Notes under the pieces: model-generated
Seen by the model: only the letters and a program-made list of their open reading frames with translations
What the model was told of the DNA's origin: nothing
Databases searched by the model: none
Assembly (NCBI RefSeq): GCF_005233875.1
Contig: NZ_SZPZ01000002.1
Location: forward strand, 124,001 to 188,000
Reading direction: 5' to 3'
DNA: 64,000 bases
Origin: Kribbella jiaozuonensis
Lineage (GTDB): Bacteria; Actinomycetota; Actinomycetes; Propionibacteriales; Kribbellaceae
Part shown: positions 50,730 through 59,981 of the stretch, one piece after another
Position numbering within the stretch: position 1 is the stretch's first letter
How the letters are laid out: each line of letters opens with the position of its first letter
Translations under genes and position numbers: made by a program

Positions 50730-52753
50730 GGTGGCCCCGCCGCCTCCGAACCGCGGCCACCGTCCTCTCCATCTCCTTCATAATCACAGCCCAAGTAGCC
50801 CTAGCCGCCGACCCCAACCAGGGCCCCACCAACCCCACGGGCTTCGCCGACCTCCTCCCCACCCCCGACCTAACCCACGGCGACACCCGAACTCTGTTCG
50901 AGCAGTACAGCCCGATGAATTACGGCCTGGATTTCGACACAGGTCTGACCGACACCTTCAACATGATCTTCAACGGGTACGCCTACATCGTCATGATGTA
51001 CATCCTGGCGATTACCCGCGCGGCGATCTCTGTCGGTTGGTGGCTGTTCTCGTTCACCGACGTCAAGCCGCTGACTGATGCGACCGCCACCACGATCGGT
51101 GCTACGGGAACGCAACTCGTCGGATGGTTGTTGCCGTCGGCCCTCGCATTCGGTGCGGTGGCTGCGTACACGCAGCGTCGTGCAACAGGCAGTGCGCTGG
51201 GGCAGATGGTTTGGGTTCTGGTCGCGGGTGTGCTGAGTGTCAGCTTCGCAGTGGCACCGGCAACGTGGTTGCGCGGAGTGGACGGCGCGCGCCAGCTCGG
51301 GGCAGGTGCAGTGATGAGCGCATCGTCAGATGCTTTAGGGCCGACGATCCAGAGCCCGATTCCCTGGCCCGAGCCGGGTTTCACCGGCACACCTAGAGAC
51401 ACCCTGCTGCGGAAATCAGCCGACGCCAGTTGGCGAGGGTTCGCCGTGACGCCCTGGTGTATCGCAGAGTTCGGATCGATCTCGGCCTGCGAGCGTTACG
51501 GAAAGGGCATGCTCGACGTCGGTGTGAGCGCGGACGCACGGAAGGACTACGTCAACAAGGTAATCGTTCCGGCCGAGGGTGGTGATGACGCTCCAACGGT
51601 CAAGTGGGTCAAGGGTGACAATCCCTTCGGACGTACAGCTGTCGTCATGCTCGCCGCGATCGCGGCCACACTGTTCGGGTTCTTGAACATCGGCTTGGCG
51701 TTCACGGCGCTGATGGCGTTCATCGGCGCACTCCTGCTTCTTGTTGTGGGAGTGTTCTTCGCTTGTCTTTGGATCATCCCTGGTCGTCCCCGGCAATGGG
51801 GATTGAACTGGTTCGAGGCACTAGTGGGCCTCGTATTGCAGTCCTTCTTGGCGATGCTTGTCTTCGGAACCGCGCTGACCCTTGTCACAGCCGTGTTCAC
51901 ATTGACCGGCCCGTTGGGATGGCTGCCGGTTACAGGCCTGGCAATTGTCGTGTTGATCGTCGGATTCCGGCTGCGGCGTTTGCTGGATAGCCTTACGACG
52001 ATGATGCGGCCTGGTGCCGGCAGCATCATGTTGGGTGGGCTTGCGCGTCGTGGCGCGATGGGTGCGGTCAGGCGAGTTATGGGTGCCCTGAGCAGTCGGG
52101 GTGCGGCGCCGGCACCTGCGGAGCGGAGTCGGGATCGCATCCGGACCACCGAGCCGGCTTCTCAGCGGGTCTCATCTGTGCGTGTGTATCGACAGGCTCC
52201 TGTGGTTGGTTCTCTGGCGAGGAGTTCTGCGGGTAGCTCGCCACATGAGCTCACCTCGGGTGCTAGCGGACGCCGCATGGATGGTGCGGGAGGAAGTCCG
52301 AACGGGCAAGGTCCTGGCGGTCAGCATGCGGCCGCTGCTGGTGCTGCCGGTGGGGCAGCTGGTCGGCTCGCGGCTGCGGCCAACCCGACGCGCTCAACCT
52401 CGGGTCTCAACCTCGCTCGCGCGCGTTCGCAATCGAAGGACGCCGATAGGCGTCCGACGATCACGGTCACAAGCGCGGGAGTCGCGTCGTCGAACAACTC
52501 TTCGTCGGGTGGAGCACGGCGCGCTAGTGGTGACGCGCAGAAGGCCCGGCATTCTCGGCGGCCCATTCCTGCGCCCTCCAACGACGTCCGTTACGAGCCG
52601 CGTGCCCATACGCACTCCGCGAGCCTGCGCGAAGGTCCGCCGAAGGGCCAGCGGGTACGGCGGAAGGCCGCCAGCTCGCAGCCGCGGAGGTTCCGCGAGT
52701 ACTCGACTGTCACCAAGGACGGCGTGACGGTGCACGTGCCGACGCGTAGGTGA
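50726..52753 (+). CDS. TrbL/VirB6-like polytopic membrane protein
   Basis: 675 residues. A signal-like first helix (VLSISFIITAQVALAADP) is followed by about seven more hydrophobic helices to residue about 420 (for example MLAAIAATLFGFLNIGLAFTAL and LALTLVTAVF-type segments). The last about 230 residues are Ser/Arg/Gly-rich and cytosolic. TrbL/VirB6 proteins form the inner-membrane channel. The start overlaps the ATPase stop as ATGA. Base composition drops clearly between about 50900 and 52100 compared with the preceding C-rich block. Confidence 0.72.
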   Translation: MRWPRRLRTAATVLSISFIITAQVALAADPNQGPTNPTGFADLLPTPDLTHGDTRTLFEQYSPMNYGLDFDTGLTDTFNMIFNGYAYIVMMYILAITRAAISVGWWLFSFTDVKPLTDATATTIGATGTQLVGWLLPSALAFGAVAAYTQRRATGSALGQMVWVLVAGVLSVSFAVAPATWLRGVDGARQLGAGAVMSASSDALGPTIQSPIPWPEPGFTGTPRDTLLRKSADASWRGFAVTPWCIAEFGSISACERYGKGMLDVGVSADARKDYVNKVIVPAEGGDDAPTVKWVKGDNPFGRTAVVMLAAIAATLFGFLNIGLAFTALMAFIGALLLLVVGVFFACLWIIPGRPRQWGLNWFEALVGLVLQSFLAMLVFGTALTLVTAVFTLTGPLGWLPVTGLAIVVLIVGFRLRRLLDSLTTMMRPGAGSIMLGGLARRGAMGAVRRVMGALSSRGAAPAPAERSRDRIRTTEPASQRVSSVRVYRQAPVVGSLARSSAGSSPHELTSGASGRRMDGAGGSPNGQGPGGQHAAAAGAAGGAAGRLAAAANPTRSTSGLNLARARSQSKDADRRPTITVTSAGVASSNNSSSGGARRASGDAQKARHSRRPIPAPSNDVRYEPRAHTHSASLREGPPKGQRVRRKAASSQPRRFREYSTVTKDGVTVHVPTRR

Positions 52754-52759
52754 TGTCGG

Positions 52760-53683
52760 ATGGCCCGGAAACCACGATCGCCCCACGACCGCCGGGAAGG
52801 CGCCAGTCAGTCCCGGCATCGTGCACCTGACCCCGACGGTTCGGATTCGGACCGTCGGGACGGTCGGCCGCGCCCGGATGCCCCCGAGGGCTGGCGCTCG
52901 CTGATGAGCAACGACTACGACTATCCGGAAGAGTTGGACGAGCTCAACGGCCGCGAGCGACGCCGCGCGAAGAAGAACTGGCGCCGTGACGATCATGCGC
53001 AGCGCATGGCCTGGCTGCGCAATCAACGCCAAGCCGAGCCGACGAGTCCCGCGGCAATTGTGGTCCTGGTGGTCATCCTCGCCGTGGTCATCCTCGGTGT
53101 CGGCGGTGGACTGCCGCGACTTCTCGGCAGTAAGGACAAGGACAAAGAGACACCGATCAGCTTGCTGACGCCTGGCCGCTCGGTGGTCCTCCCGACTGCG
53201 CCGTCGACCGAGTCGAACCAACCCGTCGCCCCCACGAGCTCTGCACTCACGACCCCACCGCCCCAGACCCAGCGACCGGCAGCCGAGGCGACGGCCATGG
53301 CGAACGATGTCGTTGGTGCGTGGGCGCGAGCCTTCTACACCCGCGACCCGGCAACGGAGACGTATGCCGCCCTCGTGGCGAAATGCGCGAAGTACATGAC
53401 CTCTGAGGTGGCATCGAGCTTCACCGCAGCCGGTGATCCGACGTACGAGGCGCTCAAGACCGATGGCGGTAAGTCGACGGTCCTCTCAGCTCCGGTCACT
53501 GCTCCACCCGCGAATGCGCAAGCCCCGGTCGACACTCCCAGCCGCATCACCCGTTTCGTCAAGGTCACCATCGACGTCACCGGCAAGCACGCCCAGCGAT
53601 TCGACGTACCTCTGCTCATCACGCTGGCCAACGAGAACGGCCAGTGGGTCATCAGCGACGTGTCCGGCGGGACTGGACCGTGA
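52760..53683 (+). CDS. VirB8/TcpC-like bitopic membrane protein
   Basis: 307 residues. A charged cytosolic N-terminus (about 1-95, many Arg/Asp) precedes a single helix (about 97-118, AIVVLVVILAVVILGVGGG), a Pro/Thr linker and a C-terminal NTF2-like domain (about 175-307, ANDVVGAWARAFYTRDPATETYAALV). This matches the topology of VirB8-type subunits and complements the TcpC-like protein at the operon start. Confidence 0.65.
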   Translation: MARKPRSPHDRREGASQSRHRAPDPDGSDSDRRDGRPRPDAPEGWRSLMSNDYDYPEELDELNGRERRRAKKNWRRDDHAQRMAWLRNQRQAEPTSPAAIVVLVVILAVVILGVGGGLPRLLGSKDKDKETPISLLTPGRSVVLPTAPSTESNQPVAPTSSALTTPPPQTQRPAAEATAMANDVVGAWARAFYTRDPATETYAALVAKCAKYMTSEVASSFTAAGDPTYEALKTDGGKSTVLSAPVTAPPANAQAPVDTPSRITRFVKVTIDVTGKHAQRFDVPLLITLANENGQWVISDVSGGTGP

Positions 53684-53698
53684 CGGCGGAGGACTGCG

Positions 53699-54844
53699 AT
53701 GTTCGACGAGCGTGATCTCAGTCGTGGGCTCCTCTCGGTCGTCGGGCGCGGATGGTTCGCCAAAGGTGCAGCCGCGCTGGCGGTGATCGGAGTTGCGAGC
53801 CTGCTGATGCTCGCTCCGTTCGGTGGCGGTACGACGACCCAGGCCGCTTGCCCCGCTGGGATTCCCGGTCAGCCCGGTGATCCGAAAGCTAGCGGGCCGC
53901 TTCGTGGCACACAGGTCGCGTTCGCCAAACTGATCGACAGCGTTGCGGTGCAGCGAGGCCTTCCGGGCAAGGCGACGCTGATCGCATTGATGACGGCATT
54001 GGTGGAGTCGGATCTCCAGAACCTCACCTACGGTGATGCCGACTCGGTCGGTCTGTTCCAGCAGCGACCCGCGGCCGGCTGGGGCTCGCGAAACCAGATC
54101 ATGAATCCGCGGTACGCCGCCAACGCGTTCTTCGGTGGGTCCCAGGCGCCAGATCCGCCTGGACTCGTGGACATCAACGGCTGGCCCTCGATGGCGCTCG
54201 GTGATGCTGCTCAGGCGGTCCAGGTATCCGCGTTTCCCGACAGGTACGCCGTACGTGAGCAAGAGGCCCGCGACATCGCCTCCGCAGCCGGCATCGATCT
54301 GACCAGAGCTGGGAACCCGTACGCCGGTCGCACCGGCGCGCCGGCCGGAGGGTCGGTCGTCGACGGATTGCAGGACGACGACAACTGCGGGCAATCGGGC
54401 GGACTGACCGCGGGCAAGCCTGTCAATGGCGTCTGGCCAGAGCAGAAGGCGACCGTCGCAGACCCGACCGGTACCGGAGGTCTGGTGACGCCGCGTACGG
54501 CGGCCTGGGTCGCGGCGGCACGCAAGAATCTCGGCAACCTGAGCATGAGCTGCTGGGACGCGCACGCATGGAACCCGACCAGCGACCATCCACGCGGCCT
54601 GGCCTGTGACGTCATGGTCGGCACCGACTCCAGAAAGTCCGCGCCCGCTCGCGCCCGCGGCGACCAGATCGCAAACTGGGCCGTGACCACCGCCGGCCAG
54701 ACCGGAGTCCACTACGTGATCTGGTACGGCAAGATCTGGTCCGCCCGCCGCGGCACCTGGATCCCCTACAACGGCGGCGGCGTCTACAACCCATCCGACG
54801 CCACCGGCGGCCACTTCGACCACGTCCACGTCTCCCTGTACTGA
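53699..54844 (+). CDS. Two-domain cell-wall hydrolase of the secretion-like operon
   Basis: 381 residues. One membrane anchor (about 20-40) is followed by a lytic-transglycosylase-like domain (KATLIALMTALVESDLQNLTYGDADSVGLFQQRP, catalytic candidate E103). The C-terminal domain (about 265-381, CWDAHAWNPTSDHPRGLACDVM ... GGHFDHVHVSLY) has the DxH and HxH pattern of an ARB_07466/VanY-like metal site. Such VirB1-like enzymes open peptidoglycan locally for channel assembly. Confidence 0.78.
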   Translation: MFDERDLSRGLLSVVGRGWFAKGAAALAVIGVASLLMLAPFGGGTTTQAACPAGIPGQPGDPKASGPLRGTQVAFAKLIDSVAVQRGLPGKATLIALMTALVESDLQNLTYGDADSVGLFQQRPAAGWGSRNQIMNPRYAANAFFGGSQAPDPPGLVDINGWPSMALGDAAQAVQVSAFPDRYAVREQEARDIASAAGIDLTRAGNPYAGRTGAPAGGSVVDGLQDDDNCGQSGGLTAGKPVNGVWPEQKATVADPTGTGGLVTPRTAAWVAAARKNLGNLSMSCWDAHAWNPTSDHPRGLACDVMVGTDSRKSAPARARGDQIANWAVTTAGQTGVHYVIWYGKIWSARRGTWIPYNGGGVYNPSDATGGHFDHVHVSLY

Positions 54845-54888
54845 TAATGGACGGACCCACCCCGCCCAACCCCGAGGAGAAGCATCCA

Positions 54889-55944
54889 ATGGCCGGCCCC
54901 GGTGAACCCCACGACCCGAATGGTGCTGAGGGGTTCAGGCCCGGCCCGGTGCCGCCGTATCCCGGCGCACAAGGCTACAACCAGCCGCCGCCGCAGCCGC
55001 AGCCACAATTGCCTGGTCCGGCCGGGGGGCATTCTGAATCTCGGCCACGCAACTTGCCCGAGGCCTCTGCCTGGACGGCGCTGTTGTCGGCCGTACCGTG
55101 GTTTTTCTGGAGCCTGGTCCTCGTCATCTGGATCGCAGGTGCGATCGGGTTCAAGTGGGGCTGGATCGTCATCGCACTCTGGATCCTGTCCGGCGCCATG
55201 ATCCTGCTGCCGTCAACCGAGGAACTGCTGGCGAAGTATCTCTTCCGACTGCGTCGGCCGACCCTTGTTGAGCAACAACGGCTCGGACCGGCCTGGCAGC
55301 ACCTTCTCGGCCGAGCGGGCGTGCCCGAAGGACGGTTCTCATTGTGGATTCAGGAGTCGGATGAGGTCAGTGCGACACCGACTCCCGGCCACACCGTCGC
55401 GGTTACGCGATGGTCGCTTTACACCCTTCCTCCACAGCACCTGGAAGCCGCTCTGGCGCACGAGCTGAGCCACCACCTCGGCGGGCGGGCATGGCTGAGC
55501 CTGGTCAACTTCTGGTACTCGATCCCGGCGCGCTGCGGGTTGATCGTCGTGCGCGCCATAGCCCGCCTGATGAGGCGCGTGCCCGCCCTTGGATGCATCA
55601 TCGGGGGCTTCATGATCATGGCGTACGCCGGAATCGTGCTTGCGGCGTTCACCTTCGGCCACGGGTATATCTGGCCGGTCCTGTTCCTCACCCCGTTTAT
55701 CGCCCCGCCACTCCTTGCGTGGCTCAATCGCTGGCATGTCAAGGAGGCGGACCGGAAAGCGGCGATGCTCGGCTACGGCGCCACATTGGTGCAGGTCTTG
55801 TATGGATGGCAGATGCAGCATCAACAGGATCTGGGTCGCGAGACCAGCCGTCGAGCGCAGGTGATGTCGAGCACGCCCTCGTTGGTGGAGCGAGTCCACA
55901 CCCTTGAGCAAGCCGGCGGCATTCCACCCGCCGCATGGAGCTGA
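54889..55944 (+). CDS. M48-family membrane metalloprotease
   Basis: 351 residues. A Pro/Gln-rich N-terminus (about 1-60) precedes two hydrophobic helices (about 64-107), then a cytosolic-facing zinc domain with HELSHH (H191, E192, H195) and a downstream EADRKA (E286), the HtpX/Ste24-type signature. Another hydrophobic pair lies at about 232-277. ATG 54889 is chosen because GAGGAG is nine bases upstream; an ATG at 54847 would add 14 residues. It is the last gene of the secretion-like operon, where a protease is unexpected. Confidence 0.8.
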   Translation: MAGPGEPHDPNGAEGFRPGPVPPYPGAQGYNQPPPQPQPQLPGPAGGHSESRPRNLPEASAWTALLSAVPWFFWSLVLVIWIAGAIGFKWGWIVIALWILSGAMILLPSTEELLAKYLFRLRRPTLVEQQRLGPAWQHLLGRAGVPEGRFSLWIQESDEVSATPTPGHTVAVTRWSLYTLPPQHLEAALAHELSHHLGGRAWLSLVNFWYSIPARCGLIVVRAIARLMRRVPALGCIIGGFMIMAYAGIVLAAFTFGHGYIWPVLFLTPFIAPPLLAWLNRWHVKEADRKAAMLGYGATLVQVLYGWQMQHQQDLGRETSRRAQVMSSTPSLVERVHTLEQAGGIPPAAWS

Positions 55945-56104
55945 CTGTCACAGAGCTGGATCAGGCGTCGAATCAAAGGATGAGCAGACCGCGGCGCACG
56001 GAGTCGGATCCGAAAATGCGCCGCGGTCTCATCGGCATCAACGGTGTTTGGCGCACCTCCGCCGACAGCCGAACCATATCGGCTCGCCGGAGAGGTTGAG
56101 TTCG

Positions 56105-57197
56105 TCAGGTCTCGGCGCGGGTGAGCGTGTGGGTGGCTTCTGGGTTGGTGAAGGTTAGGAGGTTGTGGGCTTCTGACTCGATTGATTGCCAGGCGTTGTG
56201 GGGGAGGTTGGTGAAGGGGGCTATCTCGAGGGTTGCTTGGGACTTGGTGGTTTTGGTTAGTTTCCAGAGGGCTTTGGCTTGGCCGTTGTGGAGGATTGAG
56301 CCTTTGGTGAGGACCTCTTGGAGGGTTAGGCGGGGTGTCTATCCAGCGGGTGCGGTCGGCGTGGGAGAGGAGGAGGTTGTCGTATTCGGGGAGGAAGCGG
56401 GTGGGGGGTTCGGTGTCTTCGGGTGGGAGGGGGATGTGGGGGAGGTCGTAGAGGGGGCGGTTGGAGTCGGGGGTGGTGTAGGTGCGGAGGTCCAGGCCGT
56501 CGAAGATTTCGGTGAGGTGGGTGAGGCCGGACCAGGTTTGGGCGTCGGCTACCGTCGCGGGGCCGTAGGCGGCCAGGTAGCGGAGTACTAGGTCTTCGGC
56601 GGAGGGCTTGTCGGTGACGGGGGAGTTGAGCCAGAGGTCGGCGGTGGTCATGGTGGGGTTGCCGCCTTTGTTCCAGATGCCTCGGGGTGGGATCTGGATG
56701 GTGGGGAGGAGGCAGCGGACGGCGTGGGCCAGGGCGGCGGGGTCGCGGTCGGGCCACAGTGGGCCGAGGTACTCGCGGAGTTGTACGGCGGTCGCGGGGC
56801 TCTCGGTCATGCGGTCGATGCCGGCCTGGAGTACGGCGTCCATGTCGAGGCCCTCGAGGCGGTGCCGGCCGTAGGTGATGTTCTGGTAGATCTCGCGGTC
56901 CAGCCGGGGCTGGATGAGCGGGCGGAACGCGAGGAAGTCGCGGCTCGAGACCAGGTGGATGGTTGCCCGCATCAACGAACCGCGGACGGCCTGGCGGTCC
57001 TCCAGGAGCTTGACGAGTTCGGCCGGCTGGAAGTTCGTCAGCCGGGTCCACAGGCCGACGTACGGCGCCAGCGGGGCCTGGGCCTGCATGCCGGCCAGGT
57101 GTTCGATCGCTTCCAGGGCGGTTGCGTCGTGGCGTTCGAGCAGCCATTGGCGGTCGAGCGTGGCACGGTTCAGTGCCTGCAGGCTCAGCTTCGTCAT
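56105..57197 (-). pseudogene. Winged-helix DNA-binding-domain protein (HTH_42/AlkZ-like), frameshifted
   Basis: The N-terminal about 280 residues (MTKLSLQALNRATLDRQWLLERHD...HLAGMQAQAPLAPYVGLWTRL) match the HTH_42 family related to YcaQ/AlkZ DNA glycosylases. The 0 frame loses family likeness after SHADRTRWIDTP near 56340. The true C-terminus continues in another frame (LTLQEVLTKGSILHNGQAKALWKLT...) to a TGA at 56105-56107. One extra base in the run GACACCCCGCC near 56334-56345 explains it. Either a recent mutation or a homopolymer sequencing error. Codons in the 3' half are nearly all C-ending. Confidence 0.75.
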
Positions 57198-57245
57198 GAC
57201 GGGATCCTCTCCTGAGTGTTGCTCCAACGCTAGGAGAGGTAGCGG

Positions 57246-57803
57246 TCAGGACCTGTCCGCTAACCCGAGTCCGGCGACGAATGCACGCAGGAGATGACGG
57301 CCCTCGGTCCAGGAGCCGATATTGCTGTCGCTGTTGATGTGGCCGAGTTCGTCGAGCGCGATGAGCGGGGCCGCCCAGCCGTCGGCGAGGCGGGCAGCGG
57401 CGTCGATGCTGCAGTACGGGTCGTCGGTGCTGGCGACCAGCAGGGACGGGACGGAAAGCGGTACGGCGGGAAGCGCGGCGAAGGTCGGCAGCCGGTCGAC
57501 GGGAAAGGTCGGCGCGAGCGGGTCCGGGGGCGCGACCAGGAACGAGCCACGCAAGCGGGCGTCGACCCTGCCGATCAACCAATGGGCGAGTGCGTGGCAG
57601 CCGAGGCTGTGCGTGACGAAGACGATGTCGTCAGCCGTGCTCTCGACGGCCCGCGTGATCGCGAGGGACCAGTCGTCCAGGTCGGGAGCGGACCAGGAGG
57701 ACGGCTGGATCCGGCGTACATCCGGCAGCCATTCGTCCGACCAGCGGGACTGCCAGTGGTGTTCGTCGGAGCCGTCGAGGCCGGGGATGATGACGAAGGT
57801 CAT
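57246..57803 (-). CDS. RBBP9/YdeN-type alpha/beta hydrolase
   Basis: 185 residues starting MTFVIIPGLDGSDEHHWQSRWSDEW, characteristic of the small serine hydrolases related to RBBP9 and YdeN. The nucleophile is in FVTHSLGC, with the acid in ASTDDPYC and the histidine in DELGHINSDS. AAGGAG is six bases upstream of the ATG. Physiological substrate unknown. It is divergent from the Lrp-type regulator. Confidence 0.87.
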   Translation of the reverse strand: MTFVIIPGLDGSDEHHWQSRWSDEWLPDVRRIQPSSWSAPDLDDWSLAITRAVESTADDIVFVTHSLGCHALAHWLIGRVDARLRGSFLVAPPDPLAPTFPVDRLPTFAALPAVPLSVPSLLVASTDDPYCSIDAAARLADGWAAPLIALDELGHINSDSNIGSWTEGRHLLRAFVAGLGLADRS

Positions 57804-57885
57804 GAACTCTCCTTTGCGGGTCAACGCCTGCCATCATGGAGGAGTCATCGCCGTACGGCGCCGTGAGCTGATGAAATGAAGGTCG

Positions 57886-58341
57886 ATGAGCGAGGCAACG
57901 ACTGGTTCATTGGACGCGATCGACCGGGAGATCCTGGCGATCCTGCAGTCCGACGGCAGGTTGAGCGGGGCCGATATCGGCCGGAAGGTGAACCTGTCGC
58001 AACCCGCCGTGTCGGCGCGGATCCAGCGGCTGGAGCGGTCCGGCGTCATCACCGGGTATCGCGCGGTGGTCGATCCGGCCAAGGTCGGGCTCAACATCCA
58101 CGCCGTCGTACGTGTCCGGACGACGCATGCCCGCATCCCCGAATCGCTCGAGTTGTTCGCGACGTTGCGGGAGGTCGTCTCGACGTACCGGCTGACCGGT
58201 GAGGACTGTTTCCTGCTCGACGTTCACACCCCAGATGCGGCGCGGCTCGAGCAGGTGGTCGACGCGATCGGCCGGCTGGGGCCGGTGAGCACCTCGCTGG
58301 TACTGCGTGAGTACCCGGCGAAGCCGCTCGCCCTCGGATAA
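57886..58341 (+). CDS. Lrp/AsnC-family regulator
   Basis: 151 residues. N-terminal helix-turn-helix LDAIDREILAILQSDGRLSGADIGRKVNLSQPAVSARIQRLERSGVI, followed by a RAM ligand domain (YRAVVDPAKVGLNIHAVVRVRT). Members sense amino acids. It is divergent from the small hydrolase, with an 82-base gap. No amino-acid transporter is adjacent. Confidence 0.92.
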   Translation: MSEATTGSLDAIDREILAILQSDGRLSGADIGRKVNLSQPAVSARIQRLERSGVITGYRAVVDPAKVGLNIHAVVRVRTTHARIPESLELFATLREVVSTYRLTGEDCFLLDVHTPDAARLEQVVDAIGRLGPVSTSLVLREYPAKPLALG

Positions 58342-58474
58342 CAAGGATTTCCCTTGCCGCCGTGAATTCCGCAGAATCACGCGGAGTTCCGCTTCCCAGC
58401 GGGCGGTACGCCGAACTAGGGTTCGACGGATCGTAGTGGTTGCGTTACGCAACAGGAACGTGGGAGGGAAGCGT

Positions 58475-59941
58475 ATGTCGAAAAGCCGCAAGGCACTTGT
58501 GGCCGCCACCGCAGGACTGGCTACTGTCGCGCTGGGATTGTCGTTCACCAGCGCCGCGGGGGCCGCGCCGGAGGCAGCGGCAGCCAATCCGAACGGGCTC
58601 AAGCTGATCAAGACGAAGACGTCACTGCTCGGCAAGCACTACTGGTACCAGCAGACCTTCAAGGGCCTGCCGGTCGTCAACGGGTACTACGCCAAGCACG
58701 TCGACAAGAGCGGGTCCGTGCAGATCGCCGACGGGCGGGACGCCGTACCGGCGAACCTCGACGTCAGCGCGAAGGTCGCACCCGCATCCGCGACACAGGC
58801 CGCGAACGCCACCGTCACCGCGCAGGCGAACCGCGCGCGGATGGCCGGGCCGAACAAGAGCTTCGCCAAGCAGCCCGAGGCGACCAGCGGTGCCGCGCAG
58901 CTCGCCGTGGTCGGCGGACCGGACGCCCGCCTGGTCTGGAACGTCACCAGCCGGTCGACCGAAGGCGTCAGCCAGTCGCTCGTCGACGCGAAGACCGGCA
59001 GTGTGGTCGCGTCGAAGGTGATCAGCGACAACGTCGACGGCCGCGGCTCGGTCTTCGATCCGAACCCGGTGGTCAGCCTGAAGAACGAGAAGCTGACCGA
59101 CATGAACGACAAGAACCAGGACATCCTGTTCACCGCGCAGAAGAACGTGATCCTGCGCAACCTGGACGGTTCCGGCAAGCTCAACGGCGCCTTCGTCAAC
59201 ATCAAGGAAGGCAACGGCGGGGTCGCGCAGAACAAGAACAACACGTTCGTCTACCAGCGCGCGAACAACAAGTTCGAACAGGTGATGGTGTACTACCACA
59301 TCAACCAGGCGCAGGAGTACATCCAGTCGCTCGGGTTCAAGGACGCGAACAACGAGTCCCAGGACTTCTCGGTCGACACGATCCGCGACGACAACTCGTT
59401 CTACGACCCGTCGACGGACATGATCACCACCGGCGACGGCGGTGTGGACGACGCCGAGGACGCCGAGGTGATCTGGCACGAGTACGGTCACGCGATCCAG
59501 GACGACATCGTCCCGGGGTTCGGCGAGTCCGAGCAGGGCGGCGCGATCGGTGAGGGCTTCGGCGACTACTGGGCCGTCACCATGTCGGTCCCGGTCAGCA
59601 AGGGCTTCAACCTGCCGTGCGTGATGGACTGGGACGCCACGTCGTACACGACCGACGAGCCGCACTGCCTGCGTCGTACCGACACCGGCAAGACCACCGA
59701 CGACATCGACGGTGAGGTGCACGACGACGGTGAGATCTGGTCGAACGCGCTCTGGGACATCCACCAGGCGCTGGGCCGGACCAAGGCGAACAAGCTGATC
59801 CTCGAGGCGACGTACTTCTACGACCCCGACACCTCGTTCGCCGCCGCGGCCCAGGACACCGTCCAGGCTGCCCGGCTGCTGTACGGCAAGGCCGCCGCGC
59901 AAACGGTGACCGACGCCTTCAAGGCCCGCAAGATCCTGTAG
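58475..59941 (+). CDS. Secreted zinc metalloprotease (M4/M36-like)
   Basis: 488 residues. Signal peptide to about residue 31, then a propeptide with an FTP/PepSY-like region (KTKTSLLGKHYWYQQTFKGLPVVNGYY). The catalytic domain carries HEYGH (H335, E336, H339) and the third ligand in GEGFGDYWA (E360), closest to fungalysin-like M36 proteins. It ends shortly after the helical domain without extra binding modules. Exported protease with autocatalytic maturation expected. GGGAGGG is upstream of the ATG. Confidence 0.85.
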   Translation: MSKSRKALVAATAGLATVALGLSFTSAAGAAPEAAAANPNGLKLIKTKTSLLGKHYWYQQTFKGLPVVNGYYAKHVDKSGSVQIADGRDAVPANLDVSAKVAPASATQAANATVTAQANRARMAGPNKSFAKQPEATSGAAQLAVVGGPDARLVWNVTSRSTEGVSQSLVDAKTGSVVASKVISDNVDGRGSVFDPNPVVSLKNEKLTDMNDKNQDILFTAQKNVILRNLDGSGKLNGAFVNIKEGNGGVAQNKNNTFVYQRANNKFEQVMVYYHINQAQEYIQSLGFKDANNESQDFSVDTIRDDNSFYDPSTDMITTGDGGVDDAEDAEVIWHEYGHAIQDDIVPGFGESEQGGAIGEGFGDYWAVTMSVPVSKGFNLPCVMDWDATSYTTDEPHCLRRTDTGKTTDDIDGEVHDDGEIWSNALWDIHQALGRTKANKLILEATYFYDPDTSFAAAAQDTVQAARLLYGKAAAQTVTDAFKARKIL

Positions 59942-59981
59942 TGACGATTCCAGCTCGTGCGCCCACGACTACTGTGGGCGC

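Noticed and set aside
45051..55944. Complete integrative conjugative element
   Set aside because: No integrase, relaxase, coupling protein, excisionase or flanking repeats are visible in the window.
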